From Sorangium aterium (lineage in GTDB: Bacteria; Myxococcota_A; Polyangia; Polyangiales; Polyangiaceae), in assembly GCF_028368935.1 (NCBI RefSeq), contig NZ_JAQNDK010000006.1:727501-791500 (forward strand): a DNA stretch of 64,000 nucleotides, written 5' to 3'. Numbering within the stretch: position 1 is the stretch's first letter; each line of letters begins with the position of its first letter. Under the pieces are notes generated by a model. It had not been told where the DNA came from, ran no database searches, and saw only the letters and a list, made by a program, of their open reading frames with translations. Position numbers and translations under genes: made by a program. Shown here one piece after another: positions 1 to 8,407 of the stretch.

Positions 1-2289
1 GTGCGCTATCAGGCCGAGCGGGCGGCTGATGGGTACGGGGCATCGCTGTCGATCGACCAGGTCCGGCCCACCTGGAGCGGCGTCTCCCTGAAGGGGGTGG
101 ACGTCCACCTGCGCGGGGCTCCGAGCATCTCCATCCGGCTGGATGAGGTCGCCGTCGCGCTGGGCGTCTCGGGACGACGCGTGACGATGCGCGGGGGAAC
201 TGTCTCCGCTGTTGGCCCGCGGGAGGGCATCCTCCACGAGCTGGAGACCTGGCGGGCGGGGCAGCCGGCAGGACGTTCCAGCACCGCGACGAGCGAGGGG
301 GGCGGCAGCACCGAGCTGGAGGGCTTGCGGCTCGTCTGGACCGATCGGGCCGATTCACCCGGGGAGAGCCTGTCGGCCGACAACGTGCACCTGTCGCGCG
401 AGGGAGGGCGGACGTCCATCGCTGCGCGCGAAGCGATCCTGTCCCTGGGACGCGCCGCCTTCTCGGTCCGGCACGGCCGCCTGGTGCTTGCCCGGGAGCA
501 GGGACGGTACCAGGTGAGCGAGCTCTCGGCCGACGCCATCGACGCGAACGTGGCCCTCCCGGAGGTGACCCCTGAACCTCAGGTCGTGCCTGAGCAGAGC
601 GGGCGCACCCAGCCGGCACAGCTGACGAGGACAGACGAGCTCAGCGGCGGGGTCGAGGCGGCGCGGAATCGAGGGGCTGCGGTTCGAGAAGCCCTCCTGC
701 GGGCGGCGCAGGGCATCGATCTGGCGCTCGGCAAGGACGCCAAGGTCGACGTCGCGGGCGTCACCGCGCGCCTCCAGCGCGACGCCGATCATCTCAACCT
801 GGGACCGGGCCACCTCGCCGTGCGGCGCGAGGCAGGCTCGCTCGTGGTGGAGCTCTCGCCTGGAGAGGCCGCGATCGCGACCGCCGGCGCCGACGCCCAG
901 CAGGCGCTCACCTTTCGCCTTCGCGTGCCGATCAGCGACGCCAAGGAGACCCCACAGGAGATCGTCGCCGACGTGCAGGGCGGACCCATCTGGCTCTCCA
1001 CCCTCGGCGTCCATGAAGGGGACATGGGCCTGTTCGATGTGGCGCGGACGTCGATCGTCAGCCGAGCGCGGGTCGTCCTCTCTGCCGACGGCCAGACGCT
1101 TGGCATCGACGGCGAAGGAAGGCTGAAAAACCTCTCCCTGCGGAGCGCGGCCCTCGCAGACGAGCCCATCGCTGGCCTCGACCTGGCATGGCGAGCGAAG
1201 GCGAACGCAAAGCTCGACGGGTCCAAGCTCGTCGCCGAGGACGCCGAGGTCGACCTCGGTGCACTGAGGCTGATCGCGCGCGGCGAATACGAGCACGCCG
1301 GAAACTCACACCGGGTCCGCGGCAACTTCGAGGTGCCTCTCACGGCTTGCCAGTCGATGCTGGATTCGGTGCCCAAAGGCATCGTGGCGAAGCTCCACGG
1401 CATGAGGCTCGCCGGCTCGTTCGGCATCGAAGGGAAGCTCCGGTTCGATACCGCGAACCTCGACCGGAATTTTTTGCTTGACTGGGGTATCTCCAACACC
1501 TGCCGCGTGACCGAGATGCCACCGGAGCTCAGCGTCGATCGCTTCAAGCGCGCGTTCCGGCGCCTGGTCTACGGGCCCGGCGGCAAGCGCGTCGAAATCG
1601 AGTCCGGGCCAGGGACCCCCGAGTGGGTCTCCTACGAAGACATCTCCCGCTTCATGGAGGTCGCCGTGCTGACCACGGAGGACGGCGCCTTCCACCGGCA
1701 CCACGGGTTCGACGAGGAAGCCATCAAGAACTCGATCCGCGAGAACCTCCGGAAGAGGCGGTTCGTGCGGGGGGCGAGCACCGTCAGCATGCAGCTCGCC
1801 AAGAACCTCTACCTCGAGCGGACCAAGAGCGTGGCGCGCAAGCTCCAGGAAACCTTGCTCACCATGTACCTCGAGCAGGAGCTCACCAAGGAGCAGATCA
1901 TGGAGCTCTACCTGAACGCGGTGGAGTTCGGGCCGCTGGTCTACGGCATCGGCGCTGCCGCGCGGCACTACTTCAATGCGTCGGCGGCGCAGCTCTCCCT
2001 CGGACAGGCGCTGTACATCGCGTCGATCCTGCCAAACCCGAGCGTGCAGCACTTCGACGCGAACGGCGAGGTGACGCCTGCGTGGAGCGGGTACCTGCGC
2101 AAGCTCATGCAGATCGCGCACAGGCGCCAGCGGATCTCCGACGAGGAGCTGGAGAAGGGGCTCCAGGAGGTCGTGGTGCGAGGCTCCCCTGCGCCGCATC
2201 TGGCGCCCCGTCAGATCGGTGAGGACGGCGGTGAAGCCGGCGAGGAGAGATCGGGAGAGGACGAGGGCGGCGCCTGGGCGGCGCCTTAA
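1..2289 (+). CDS. GT51 peptidoglycan transglycosylase with long N-terminal region (5' end may lie outside window)
   Basis: Monofunctional glycosyltransferase that should polymerise lipid II into glycan strands at the outer face of the inner membrane. The last ~230 residues carry the GT51 signatures: EDGAFHRHHG (res. 560-569, with the catalytic Glu), RGASTVSMQLAKNL (from 590) and the RKLQE...ELTKEQIMELYLN helix. No penicillin-binding transpeptidase domain follows; the protein ends in a Glu/Gly-rich tail. About 530 residues precede GT51 and look like repetitive beta structure (alternating 'LKGVDVHL', 'LRLIARGEYEHAG' segments) reminiscent of AsmA-type periplasmic proteins; this is inference. The frame is open from base 1 (GTG), and no membrane anchor is visible, so the true start with its transmembrane helix is probably upstream of the window. 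Converges on tadA with a 24-bp gap. Confidence 0.88.
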   Translation: MRYQAERAADGYGASLSIDQVRPTWSGVSLKGVDVHLRGAPSISIRLDEVAVALGVSGRRVTMRGGTVSAVGPREGILHELETWRAGQPAGRSSTATSEGGGSTELEGLRLVWTDRADSPGESLSADNVHLSREGGRTSIAAREAILSLGRAAFSVRHGRLVLAREQGRYQVSELSADAIDANVALPEVTPEPQVVPEQSGRTQPAQLTRTDELSGGVEAARNRGAAVREALLRAAQGIDLALGKDAKVDVAGVTARLQRDADHLNLGPGHLAVRREAGSLVVELSPGEAAIATAGADAQQALTFRLRVPISDAKETPQEIVADVQGGPIWLSTLGVHEGDMGLFDVARTSIVSRARVVLSADGQTLGIDGEGRLKNLSLRSAALADEPIAGLDLAWRAKANAKLDGSKLVAEDAEVDLGALRLIARGEYEHAGNSHRVRGNFEVPLTACQSMLDSVPKGIVAKLHGMRLAGSFGIEGKLRFDTANLDRNFLLDWGISNTCRVTEMPPELSVDRFKRAFRRLVYGPGGKRVEIESGPGTPEWVSYEDISRFMEVAVLTTEDGAFHRHHGFDEEAIKNSIRENLRKRRFVRGASTVSMQLAKNLYLERTKSVARKLQETLLTMYLEQELTKEQIMELYLNAVEFGPLVYGIGAAARHYFNASAAQLSLGQALYIASILPNPSVQHFDANGEVTPAWSGYLRKLMQIAHRRQRISDEELEKGLQEVVVRGSPAPHLAPRQIGEDGGEAGEERSGEDEGGAWAAP

Positions 2290-2313
2290 CGCCGGCACGC
2301 GCGGGCCGGGCTG

Positions 2314-2847
2314 TCAGCGCTTCGAGGCGGCGGTCCGGAGCTTCGCGAAGAACGCGCGGAGCACGCCGGCGCACTCGTCCGCGAGCACGCCCGAGGTGAC
2401 CGCGAAGCGATGGTTGAGCCGGTTGTCGCGCCCGATCGCGAACAGCGTGTCGACAGCTCCCGCCTTCGGGTCCGGGCAGCCGTAGACGAGGCGCGCAATC
2501 CTGGCATTGACGAGCGCGCCCGCGCACATGGGACACGGCTCCAGCGTCGCGTAGACCGTCGCCCCTTCGAGCCGCCAATGACCAAGCCGCCTGGCCGCCG
2601 CCCGCAGCGCGTCCACCTCGGCGTGGCCGGTCGGATCCTGATCGACCTCGCGGCGGTTTCGACCGCGCGCCAGCACCGTCCCCGTCGCATCGACGATGAG
2701 CGCCCCCACGGGGACGTCACCGGCACCTGCCGCAGCCTCGGCCTCAGCGAGCGCCTCGCGCATCCACAGCGCATCGACGCTCGCTGGTTCCTCCAGCTGT
2801 GCCACAGGGGAGAGGAGCAATTCCGCTCCGTCATCCATGACGTCCAT
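2314..2847 (-). CDS. tadA: tRNA-specific adenosine deaminase TadA
   Basis: Converts A34 to inosine in the wobble position of tRNA-Arg(ACG), an essential reaction in most bacteria. The cytidine/deoxycytidylate deaminase zinc site is intact: HAE at residues 75-77 (zinc His and catalytic Glu) and PCPMC at 104-108 (zinc Cys pair), spaced as in TadA. At 177 aa it is near the normal family length with a ~20-residue N-terminal extension; ATG at 2847 is used, although a start near residue 29 (MREALAEAE) would match the shortest homologues. It lies 34 bp downstream of, and on the same strand as, a tRNA-Arg(ACG) gene, its own substrate, and the two may share the promoter at 3036-3062. Confidence 0.95.
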   Translation of the reverse strand: MDVMDDGAELLLSPVAQLEEPASVDALWMREALAEAEAAAGAGDVPVGALIVDATGTVLARGRNRREVDQDPTGHAEVDALRAAARRLGHWRLEGATVYATLEPCPMCAGALVNARIARLVYGCPDPKAGAVDTLFAIGRDNRLNHRFAVTSGVLADECAGVLRAFFAKLRTAASKR

Positions 2848-2881
2848 GAGGGGCTCAGGACCTTTTACACGACCGATCAGG

Positions 2882-2955
2882 CGCGCCCAGGAAGATTCGA
2901 ACTTCCGACCCCCGGCTTCGTAGGCCGATGCTCTATCCAGCTGAGCTATGGGCGC
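2882..2955 (-). tRNA. tRNA-Arg (anticodon ACG)
   Basis: Complete cloverleaf on the minus strand: perfect 7-bp acceptor stem GCGCCCA/TGGGCGC, D-stem GCTC/GAGC, anticodon stem TCGGC/GCCGG around loop CTACGAA (anticodon ACG), 5-base variable loop and T-arm GGAAG-TTCGAAT-CTTCC. Discriminator is G; CCA is not encoded. This is the single tRNA-Arg isoacceptor that needs A34-to-inosine editing, and the editing enzyme gene tadA follows 34 bp downstream on the same strand. Confidence 0.97.
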
Positions 2956-3817
2956 TCTGGTGAAGACAAGTGCAAGACGTGGCTACGCCACCGCACTCCC
3001 GCGTCGCGCTCGGTTGCGCGAAGTGAGTGCCGGCGTTTATACGCCCCTGAGCGAGCTGTCAAAGGAAAAGTGATCGAGGCCTGAGGGCGTCTGCTCGGAT
3101 GCGCGGCGTTTGCGGCCGAGGTCGCTGCAAACATCGCTGCTTCCTGTGCCCTCGCGCCTCGCCCTCCCGCGACTCCCTCCGAATGGCCGAGTCTGCTTGC
3201 CCGCCAAGGCTGATCCCATCCGCAAGGTTGAGCTGCCGCAGAGCGAAGCGGGCGAACGGGGCAGGCCATGCCTTCGACGCGCACCACGCCGGCGGCGGGC
3301 AACGAACGCAGGACAAAAACAGGGCGCGCGGCGACTCCGTCACGGAATGGCCGCGCGCTTTCACACGCTCTCGAAGGGCAAGCGAAGCTCAGAAACTCAC
3401 AACGAGGCGAGCAGGCCAAGCTGACGAAACGGGAAGAAGCCGTAAGCCAAGCAGCAGCGACGCCATGGACGAGGCGGATGGCGCCAGCTGAACGACCAAG
3501 CACAAGCTAGTGAGGCCCGTTACTAGGTGAGGAGGACCGAGACACGCTGCAGCCCACAGCGCAGAACACGGTCAATTCCGCCTGGAGCAGCCTCCGTGCC
3601 ATCTCGCGGCCTCCTCCTCGGCGCGTCCTCGCGCGTGCACACGTCCAATGGAATACTCACGTTTCGTCGCGGTTTCTTCGGTAGTCGCGGATCGGTGTCC
3701 GACGAGGTGCTCGGGCACCGCTGTCGCGTGCCATGCCGTGCTTCGCAATCTTTGCGGACCGAGATCGCTGGCTAACGCGCGCTGTGACGCACTGCGTCGT
3801 CGAGGGCCCGCGAGCGC
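2956..3817. other. Gene-poor interval
   Basis: Apart from the tRNA promoter at its left edge I see no convincing gene. Short open frames on both strands have no recognisable motif, no signal peptide and no ribosome-binding site, and the codon bias typical of neighbouring genes is absent. Confidence 0.6.
3036..3062 (-). promoter_or_regulatory. Sigma-70-type promoter for tRNA-Arg(-tadA)
   Basis: Reading the minus strand, TTGACA (3062-3057) and TATAAA (3041-3036) are separated by 15 bp, slightly short but with two near-perfect hexamers, unusual in this GC-rich DNA. A start near 3029 would give a leader of about 70 nt before the tRNA 5' end at 2955. No other gene lies downstream before the tRNA. 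Confidence 0.65.
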
Positions 3818-4447
3818 CTACCGGGGGCCGCCGAAGAGGTGGTCGTGCGGAGCGTCGGCATGGCAGCGCTTGCAGAGCGGCAGAGCGCCACGGTGGGTGG
3901 AGGTGCCCTGGGGCGTGAGGACCAGGTACTCCCAGTTGCCGCCGTCGGGGTCGTAGCCAGCCGGTCGCTTCACCATGGCCAGGAGCGTGGCCGGCTCCGG
4001 CGAGCCCGCCCGGTAGTGGAACTCGACAACGGCCGCGCCAGAGGGGAGGACGCGATCCGGACCCAGCTGCGGGTAGGGCGCAGCCGCCGCGTTGATCCTC
4101 ACCTCCGCCTCCATCTCCCCGGTGAAGTGCTGGGAACGAGCTCGATCCGTGACGGGCTGGAAGGTCGCGAGCTGGCCGGCGAGCTCCCAGGCCGAGGGCG
4201 CCGCCGCCGGAGGTGCAGCGGGCGCCTCGGCCGGCGCGCGCGCCTCGGCGGTGGAGCTGGAGCCGGGTCCGATCCACTCCGTGGTCCCCGCGACGTCCGC
4301 GCGGGACAGGGACGACGGGGGCGGCGCACAGCCGAGCGGCAGAGGGGCCCACCCGGCGCAGAACCGCGCCTCCGTCGAGAGCGTCATCGAGGCGAGCGAC
4401 GCCGCAGCGAGCGCGCACCACGCAGAGAGGCGGGTTCGGGACCGCAC
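3818..4447 (-). CDS. Cytochrome P460-like haem protein, exported
   Basis: About 209 aa from a GTG start at 4447, which restores a hydrophobic N-terminal export segment (res. ~6-20) that the ATG at 4387 would lose. A Pro/Ala-rich linker (res. 60-85) leads to a compact domain ending in CKRCH (res. 192-196), a c-type haem-binding CxxCH placed very near the C terminus as in cytochrome P460/P460-family proteins, with 'GNWEYLVLTPQG' and 'HRGALPLCKRCH' typical of that family. P460 proteins oxidise hydroxylamine or have related periplasmic redox roles; the substrate here is unknown. Divergent from the PDZ-thioredoxin gene with only 24 bp between the two starts, so at least one promoter must lie in coding DNA. 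Confidence 0.72.
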   Translation of the reverse strand: MRSRTRLSAWCALAAASLASMTLSTEARFCAGWAPLPLGCAPPPSSLSRADVAGTTEWIGPGSSSTAEARAPAEAPAAPPAAAPSAWELAGQLATFQPVTDRARSQHFTGEMEAEVRINAAAAPYPQLGPDRVLPSGAAVVEFHYRAGSPEPATLLAMVKRPAGYDPDGGNWEYLVLTPQGTSTHRGALPLCKRCHADAPHDHLFGGPR

Positions 4448-4471
4448 CGGTCGAGATGCTACACTGCCCGG

Positions 4472-5326
4472 ATGTACCTGGCCTCTTCCAGGCGAGGCCG
4501 CGCATGGCGCGCCCTCCTGGCCGCCACGCTGGTGTCGCTGTCGGGCGCTGCGCTGCTGGGAGGCGCCCCACGCGCAGCCGCCGAGGAGGCGTCCCGCCGC
4601 GCCTGGCTGGGCGTGGAGCTGGAGCCAGGGCCGGCCGGGGGGGTGGTCGCGAAGCACGTCATCAACAGCTCGCCGGCGGCGAAGGCGGGCATCTTGGACG
4701 GGGACCAGGTCCTCGCGGCGGACGGCGTGCAGATCGACGAGCCAAAGCAGCTCGTCGCGCGTGTCGCGCTCGCGGGGCCTGGAAACGTGGTGAACCTCCG
4801 GATCCGGCGCGGCGGTCGAGAGCGAGACGTCGCGCCGACGCTGGTGCCGTTCCCGGGGCACGATCAGATCCTCCGCCTCGACAAGATCGGCACGTTCGCG
4901 CCAGCCTGGAAGCCGCTCACCACCGTCGGAGGGGCCGTCCCGGCGAACATCGGGGCCCTGCGCGGAAACGTGGTGCTGCTCGATTTCTGGGCGACCTGGT
5001 GCGCGCCGTGCCGCTTGATGGCCCCGCAGCTCTCGGCGTGGCACGCGGCGTACGCCGCGCAGGGGCTGCGGGTCCTGGGCGTGACGACCGACGAGGTCGG
5101 CGTCGCGACGAAGACAGCGCAGGCCCTCTCGATGCGCTATGCGGTCGCGGCAGACGCGTCGGAGTCGACCTCCGCGGCCTACGGCGTCAAGGCGCTCCCC
5201 ACCATGTTCGTGATCGACAAGAAGGGCGTCATCCGGGACGTGGTGGTCGGGTACGACCCGACCCGGCACGCCGAGGTCGAGAAGCTCCTGAAGGCGCTGC
5301 TCGCGGAGCCCGCGCCGGCGCCGTAG
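4472..5326 (+). CDS. PDZ-thioredoxin (TlpA-like) fusion, exported
   Basis: 284 aa. Signal peptide in residues 1-36 (RRGR...LLAATLVSLSGAALL...AAA). A PDZ domain follows (about 45-125; 'GVVAKHVINSSPAAKAGILDGDQVLAADG'-type half-motifs), then a thioredoxin/TlpA domain (about 140-280) with the redox site WCAPC at 176-180 and the cis-Pro loop 'KALPTMFVIDKKG'. Likely a periplasmic or outer-surface thiol-disulfide protein whose PDZ domain selects a client; TlpA-type proteins often reduce apocytochrome c, and the divergent neighbour is a c-type cytochrome-like protein, so a maturation link is possible but inferred. ATG at 4472 chosen because it gives the signal peptide directly. Confidence 0.85.
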   Translation: MYLASSRRGRAWRALLAATLVSLSGAALLGGAPRAAAEEASRRAWLGVELEPGPAGGVVAKHVINSSPAAKAGILDGDQVLAADGVQIDEPKQLVARVALAGPGNVVNLRIRRGGRERDVAPTLVPFPGHDQILRLDKIGTFAPAWKPLTTVGGAVPANIGALRGNVVLLDFWATWCAPCRLMAPQLSAWHAAYAAQGLRVLGVTTDEVGVATKTAQALSMRYAVAADASESTSAAYGVKALPTMFVIDKKGVIRDVVVGYDPTRHAEVEKLLKALLAEPAPAP

Positions 5327-5365
5327 CCGCCGCGGGGCCGCGCGGGCTGGACCGGTACGCTCTCC

Positions 5366-6769
5366 ATGCTCCTCGCCATCGACGAGTTCCTCTGGGCGCT
5401 GCGCCGCGACGGCTTCGCCGTCTCGACGGCGCAGGCCATCGATGTCACGCGCGCGTGCGCCCTCGTCGGGTTCGGCGACCGTGGGGCGCTGCGCGACGCC
5501 ATCGGCGCGGTGGTCGTCGAGCGCGCCGCCGATCTCCGCCGGTACCGCGCCTGCTTCGACCGCTTCTTCTCCCCCGAGGGCGCGCACGTCGGCGATCTGT
5601 GGGGGCGCCTGCGGGAGCGAGGGTTCTCGGATGGGGAGCTCTCCGCCCTGCGCGATCTGCTCAGCGCGGCGGCGGAGCGGAGCGGCGCCTCGGGCGACGC
5701 GATCGCGTTCCAGGCGCTCGCAGGGACCGCAGGGGAGCTCGACCGAGCGCTCCAGGCAGCCGGGATCGCGCGCGTTCTCGCGCCGATGACGAGCTCGCTC
5801 CAGGTCGGGTTCTTCGCGCAGCGGGTGATGGATCAGCTCGGGGTGCCGGCCGTCGCCAGCGCGCTGCGGCGGATCCGGAGCGCGCTCGAGGAGGCGCTCG
5901 GCGAGGAGCGGGGGAGGGCCCTCGCGGAGGCGCTCGCCGCGGAGCTGGAGCGGATGCGGCACCGCGTGCGCGAGCACGTGACGCTGTCGCTCCGGCGCTT
6001 CGAGGGCGAAGAGCCAGCTGCCGAGGGCCGCATGGATGTGCCGTTCGCCTCGCTCGGCGAGGGCGAGATGGAGGAGGTGCGTCGCGCCGTGAAAGAGCTG
6101 TCCCAGCGACTGCGCGGCGCGGAGCGGCTCCGCAGGCGCCGCGCGCGGCGCGGGAGGATCGATCCCCACCGGACGCTGCGGCGCAGCCTCCAGACCGGCG
6201 GTGTGCCGTTCCAGCCGGCGCGGCGGGCGCGGCGGCGCGACAAGCCGCGCCTGATGATCCTGTGCGACGTGTCGGACTCGGTCCGCGTCGCCGCGCGGTT
6301 CATGCTCGAGTTCGTCTGCGCGGCGCAGGAGCTCTTCGACCGGACGCGATCGTTCGTCTTCGTGAGCGAGCTCGCCGAGACGACCGAGCTCTTCGAGGCG
6401 TTGCCGGCGGGCTCGGCGCTCGATCGGATCCAGCGCGGCGAGGTGGTGAGCCGGGCGCACAACTCGAATTACGGGCGCGCCCTGCTGGCCTTCGAGGAGC
6501 GACACGGGCGTGACGTGGACCGGCGGGTGACCCTCGTGATCCTGGGCGACGGGCGCACGAACTACTTCGCGGACGAGGCGGAGGTCGTGAGGAGGCTGCG
6601 CGACAGGGCGCGGGCGCTCCTGTGGCTCTGCCCCGAGGGGCCGGGCGCCTGGGGGACGGGAGACAGCGCGATGCCGCGCTACGCCGCCGCGTCGACGAAG
6701 GTGCTGGTCGCCCGGACCGCGCGGGAGCTCGAATCGGCGGCGCGGGAGGTGGTCGCCCGGCGCGCTTAG
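5366..6769 (+). CDS. CoxE-like VWA domain protein
   Basis: 467 aa, cytoplasmic. The N-terminal half is helical and Arg-rich, matching the CoxE-like/VWA-containing family; the C-terminal half is a von Willebrand A fold with an intact MIDAS D301-x-S303-x-S305 in 'LCDVSDSVR' and a later 'ILGDGRTNY' strand. Such proteins normally partner a MoxR-type AAA+ ATPase in assembling metal enzymes; no MoxR gene is in the window. Stop codon is 4 bp before the ATG of the carboxylase gene, so the two are very probably one operon. Function of this particular member is unknown. Confidence 0.82.
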   Translation: MLLAIDEFLWALRRDGFAVSTAQAIDVTRACALVGFGDRGALRDAIGAVVVERAADLRRYRACFDRFFSPEGAHVGDLWGRLRERGFSDGELSALRDLLSAAAERSGASGDAIAFQALAGTAGELDRALQAAGIARVLAPMTSSLQVGFFAQRVMDQLGVPAVASALRRIRSALEEALGEERGRALAEALAAELERMRHRVREHVTLSLRRFEGEEPAAEGRMDVPFASLGEGEMEEVRRAVKELSQRLRGAERLRRRRARRGRIDPHRTLRRSLQTGGVPFQPARRARRRDKPRLMILCDVSDSVRVAARFMLEFVCAAQELFDRTRSFVFVSELAETTELFEALPAGSALDRIQRGEVVSRAHNSNYGRALLAFEERHGRDVDRRVTLVILGDGRTNYFADEAEVVRRLRDRARALLWLCPEGPGAWGTGDSAMPRYAAASTKVLVARTARELESAAREVVARRA

Positions 6770-6773
6770 GGCT

Positions 6774-8318
6774 ATGGGTCGCGCCATGTCGCTCGATCAG
6801 AAGCTGCGGGATCTCACGGCGCGCATCGAGAAGGGAGGCGCGCAGAAGTACCACGACAAGAACGCGGAACAGGGCAAGCTGTTCGCGCGGCAACGCGTCG
6901 CGCTGCTCGTCGATGAAGGAAGCTTCATCGAGGACGCGGCGCTCGCCAACGCGCTGGATCCCGAGCTGCCGGCCGACGGCGTCATCACGGGCACCGGGAC
7001 GGTGGGCGGGCGCCCCGTGTGCGTGATGGCGAACGACTCGACGGTGAAGGCCGGCTCGTGGGGGCGCCGCACCGTCGAGAAGATCCTGCGCGTTCAGGAG
7101 ACAGCGCGGCGCCTCCGGTGCCCGCTGCTCTACCTCGTCGACTCCGCGGGGGCGCGCATCACCGACCAGATCGAGATGTTCCCCGGGCGGCGCGGCGCGG
7201 GGCGGATCTTCTACAACCAGGTCGAGCTGAGCGGCCTCGTCCCGCAGATCTGCCTGCTGTTCGGCCCGTCGGCGGCGGGGGGCGCCTATATCCCGGCGTT
7301 CTGCGACGTCGTGTGCATGGTCGAGAGCAACGCGAGCATGTACCTGGGCTCTCCGCGGATGGCGGAGATGGTGATCGGCGAGAAGGTCACGCTCGAAGAG
7401 CTCGGCGGGGCGCGCATGCACTGCTCGGTCTCGGGGTGCGGCGACGTCCTCGTGAAGACCGAGGAGGAGGCGATCGCCTTCGCGAAGCGCTACCTCGCGC
7501 TGATGCCGCAGAGCTCCGCCGAGGCCGCGCCCCGCGTCGAGCCGAGGCCGGAGAAGCCAGGGCAGCGGCCGCTCGAGGACGTGATCCCCGCCGACGAGAA
7601 CAAGCCGTTCGACATCATGGCCGTGATCGACGCGATCATCGACGAGGGCAGCTTCGTCGAGATCAAGAAGCTCTACGCGCGAGAGATCGTCACGGGGCTC
7701 GCGCGCGTCGAGGGACGAGCGGTCGGCATCGTCGCGAACCAGCCGAAATACAAGGGCGGCGTGCTGTTCGTGGACTCGGCCGACAAGGCGGCGCGGTTCA
7801 TCTGGCTGTGCGACGCGTTCAACATCCCGCTCCTGTACCTCGCCGACGTGCCCGGCTTCATGATCGGGACCGTCGTCGAGAGGCAGGGGATCATCCGGGC
7901 CGGGGCGAAGATGATCGCCGCCGTGAGCGAGGCGAGCGTGCCGAAGCTGTCCGTCGTCGTGCGCAAGGCGTACGGCGCCGGGCTCTACGCGATGTGCGGG
8001 CCGGCGTTTGCGCCCGACGAGTGCGTCGCCCTCCCCTCGGCCTCGATCGCGGTGATGGGGCCGAGCGCCGCGGTGAACGCCGTCTACTTCAACAAGATCC
8101 AGGCGATCCCGGCGGGGCCCGAGCGCGAGGCGCTCGTCCAGAAGCTGCGCGACGAGTACCGGGCCGACGTCGACCTGGAGAAGCTCGCGAGCGAGCTCGT
8201 GATCGACGCGATCATCCCGACGGCGAACCTCCGCCGCGAGGTGGCGCGCCGCTTCGAGCGGTACGCCGGCAAGGTCGAGGAGAGGCCGCGCAAGAAGCAC
8301 CTCGTGCCGCCGGTGTGA
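6774..8318 (+). CDS. Acyl-CoA carboxylase carboxyltransferase (beta) subunit
   Basis: 514 aa. Crotonase-fold carboxyltransferase of the propionyl-/methylcrotonyl-CoA carboxylase type: it transfers CO2 from biotin to an acyl-CoA. N-terminal half has the acyl-CoA site 'SAGARI' and the oxyanion-type 'GPSAAGGAYIPAFCD'; C-terminal half has the biotin-side 'LYLADVPGFMIGT' and 'KAYGAGLYAM'. Closest by eye to methylcrotonyl/geranyl-type or generic PccB proteins; substrate cannot be assigned. No biotin carboxylase/BCCP subunit is encoded nearby, so it must draw on a partner elsewhere. ATG at 6774 sits 4 bp after the VWA gene; ATG at 6786 (MSLDQKL) is an equally good start. Confidence 0.93.
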   Translation: MGRAMSLDQKLRDLTARIEKGGAQKYHDKNAEQGKLFARQRVALLVDEGSFIEDAALANALDPELPADGVITGTGTVGGRPVCVMANDSTVKAGSWGRRTVEKILRVQETARRLRCPLLYLVDSAGARITDQIEMFPGRRGAGRIFYNQVELSGLVPQICLLFGPSAAGGAYIPAFCDVVCMVESNASMYLGSPRMAEMVIGEKVTLEELGGARMHCSVSGCGDVLVKTEEEAIAFAKRYLALMPQSSAEAAPRVEPRPEKPGQRPLEDVIPADENKPFDIMAVIDAIIDEGSFVEIKKLYAREIVTGLARVEGRAVGIVANQPKYKGGVLFVDSADKAARFIWLCDAFNIPLLYLADVPGFMIGTVVERQGIIRAGAKMIAAVSEASVPKLSVVVRKAYGAGLYAMCGPAFAPDECVALPSASIAVMGPSAAVNAVYFNKIQAIPAGPEREALVQKLRDEYRADVDLEKLASELVIDAIIPTANLRREVARRFERYAGKVEERPRKKHLVPPV

Positions 8319-8407
8319 GCGGGCCGCGGCGCGCTCCGGAGAACGCGCGGCGAGGGCGGCGCCCTTCGAGTCCTCGGCCGCGCGCGGACGTGGTGTAGAC
8401 TCGCGGC

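Noticed and set aside
3818-6787. A 989-codon open frame on the minus strand
   Set aside because: Only its last ~209 codons (P460-like protein) are convincing; the rest is antisense to the PDZ-thioredoxin and VWA genes and is Arg/His-rich noise from GC-biased codons.
6300-8300. A 666-codon open frame antisense to the acyl-CoA carboxylase gene
   Set aside because: The opposite strand encodes a highly conserved carboxyltransferase; the antisense product has no recognisable motif.
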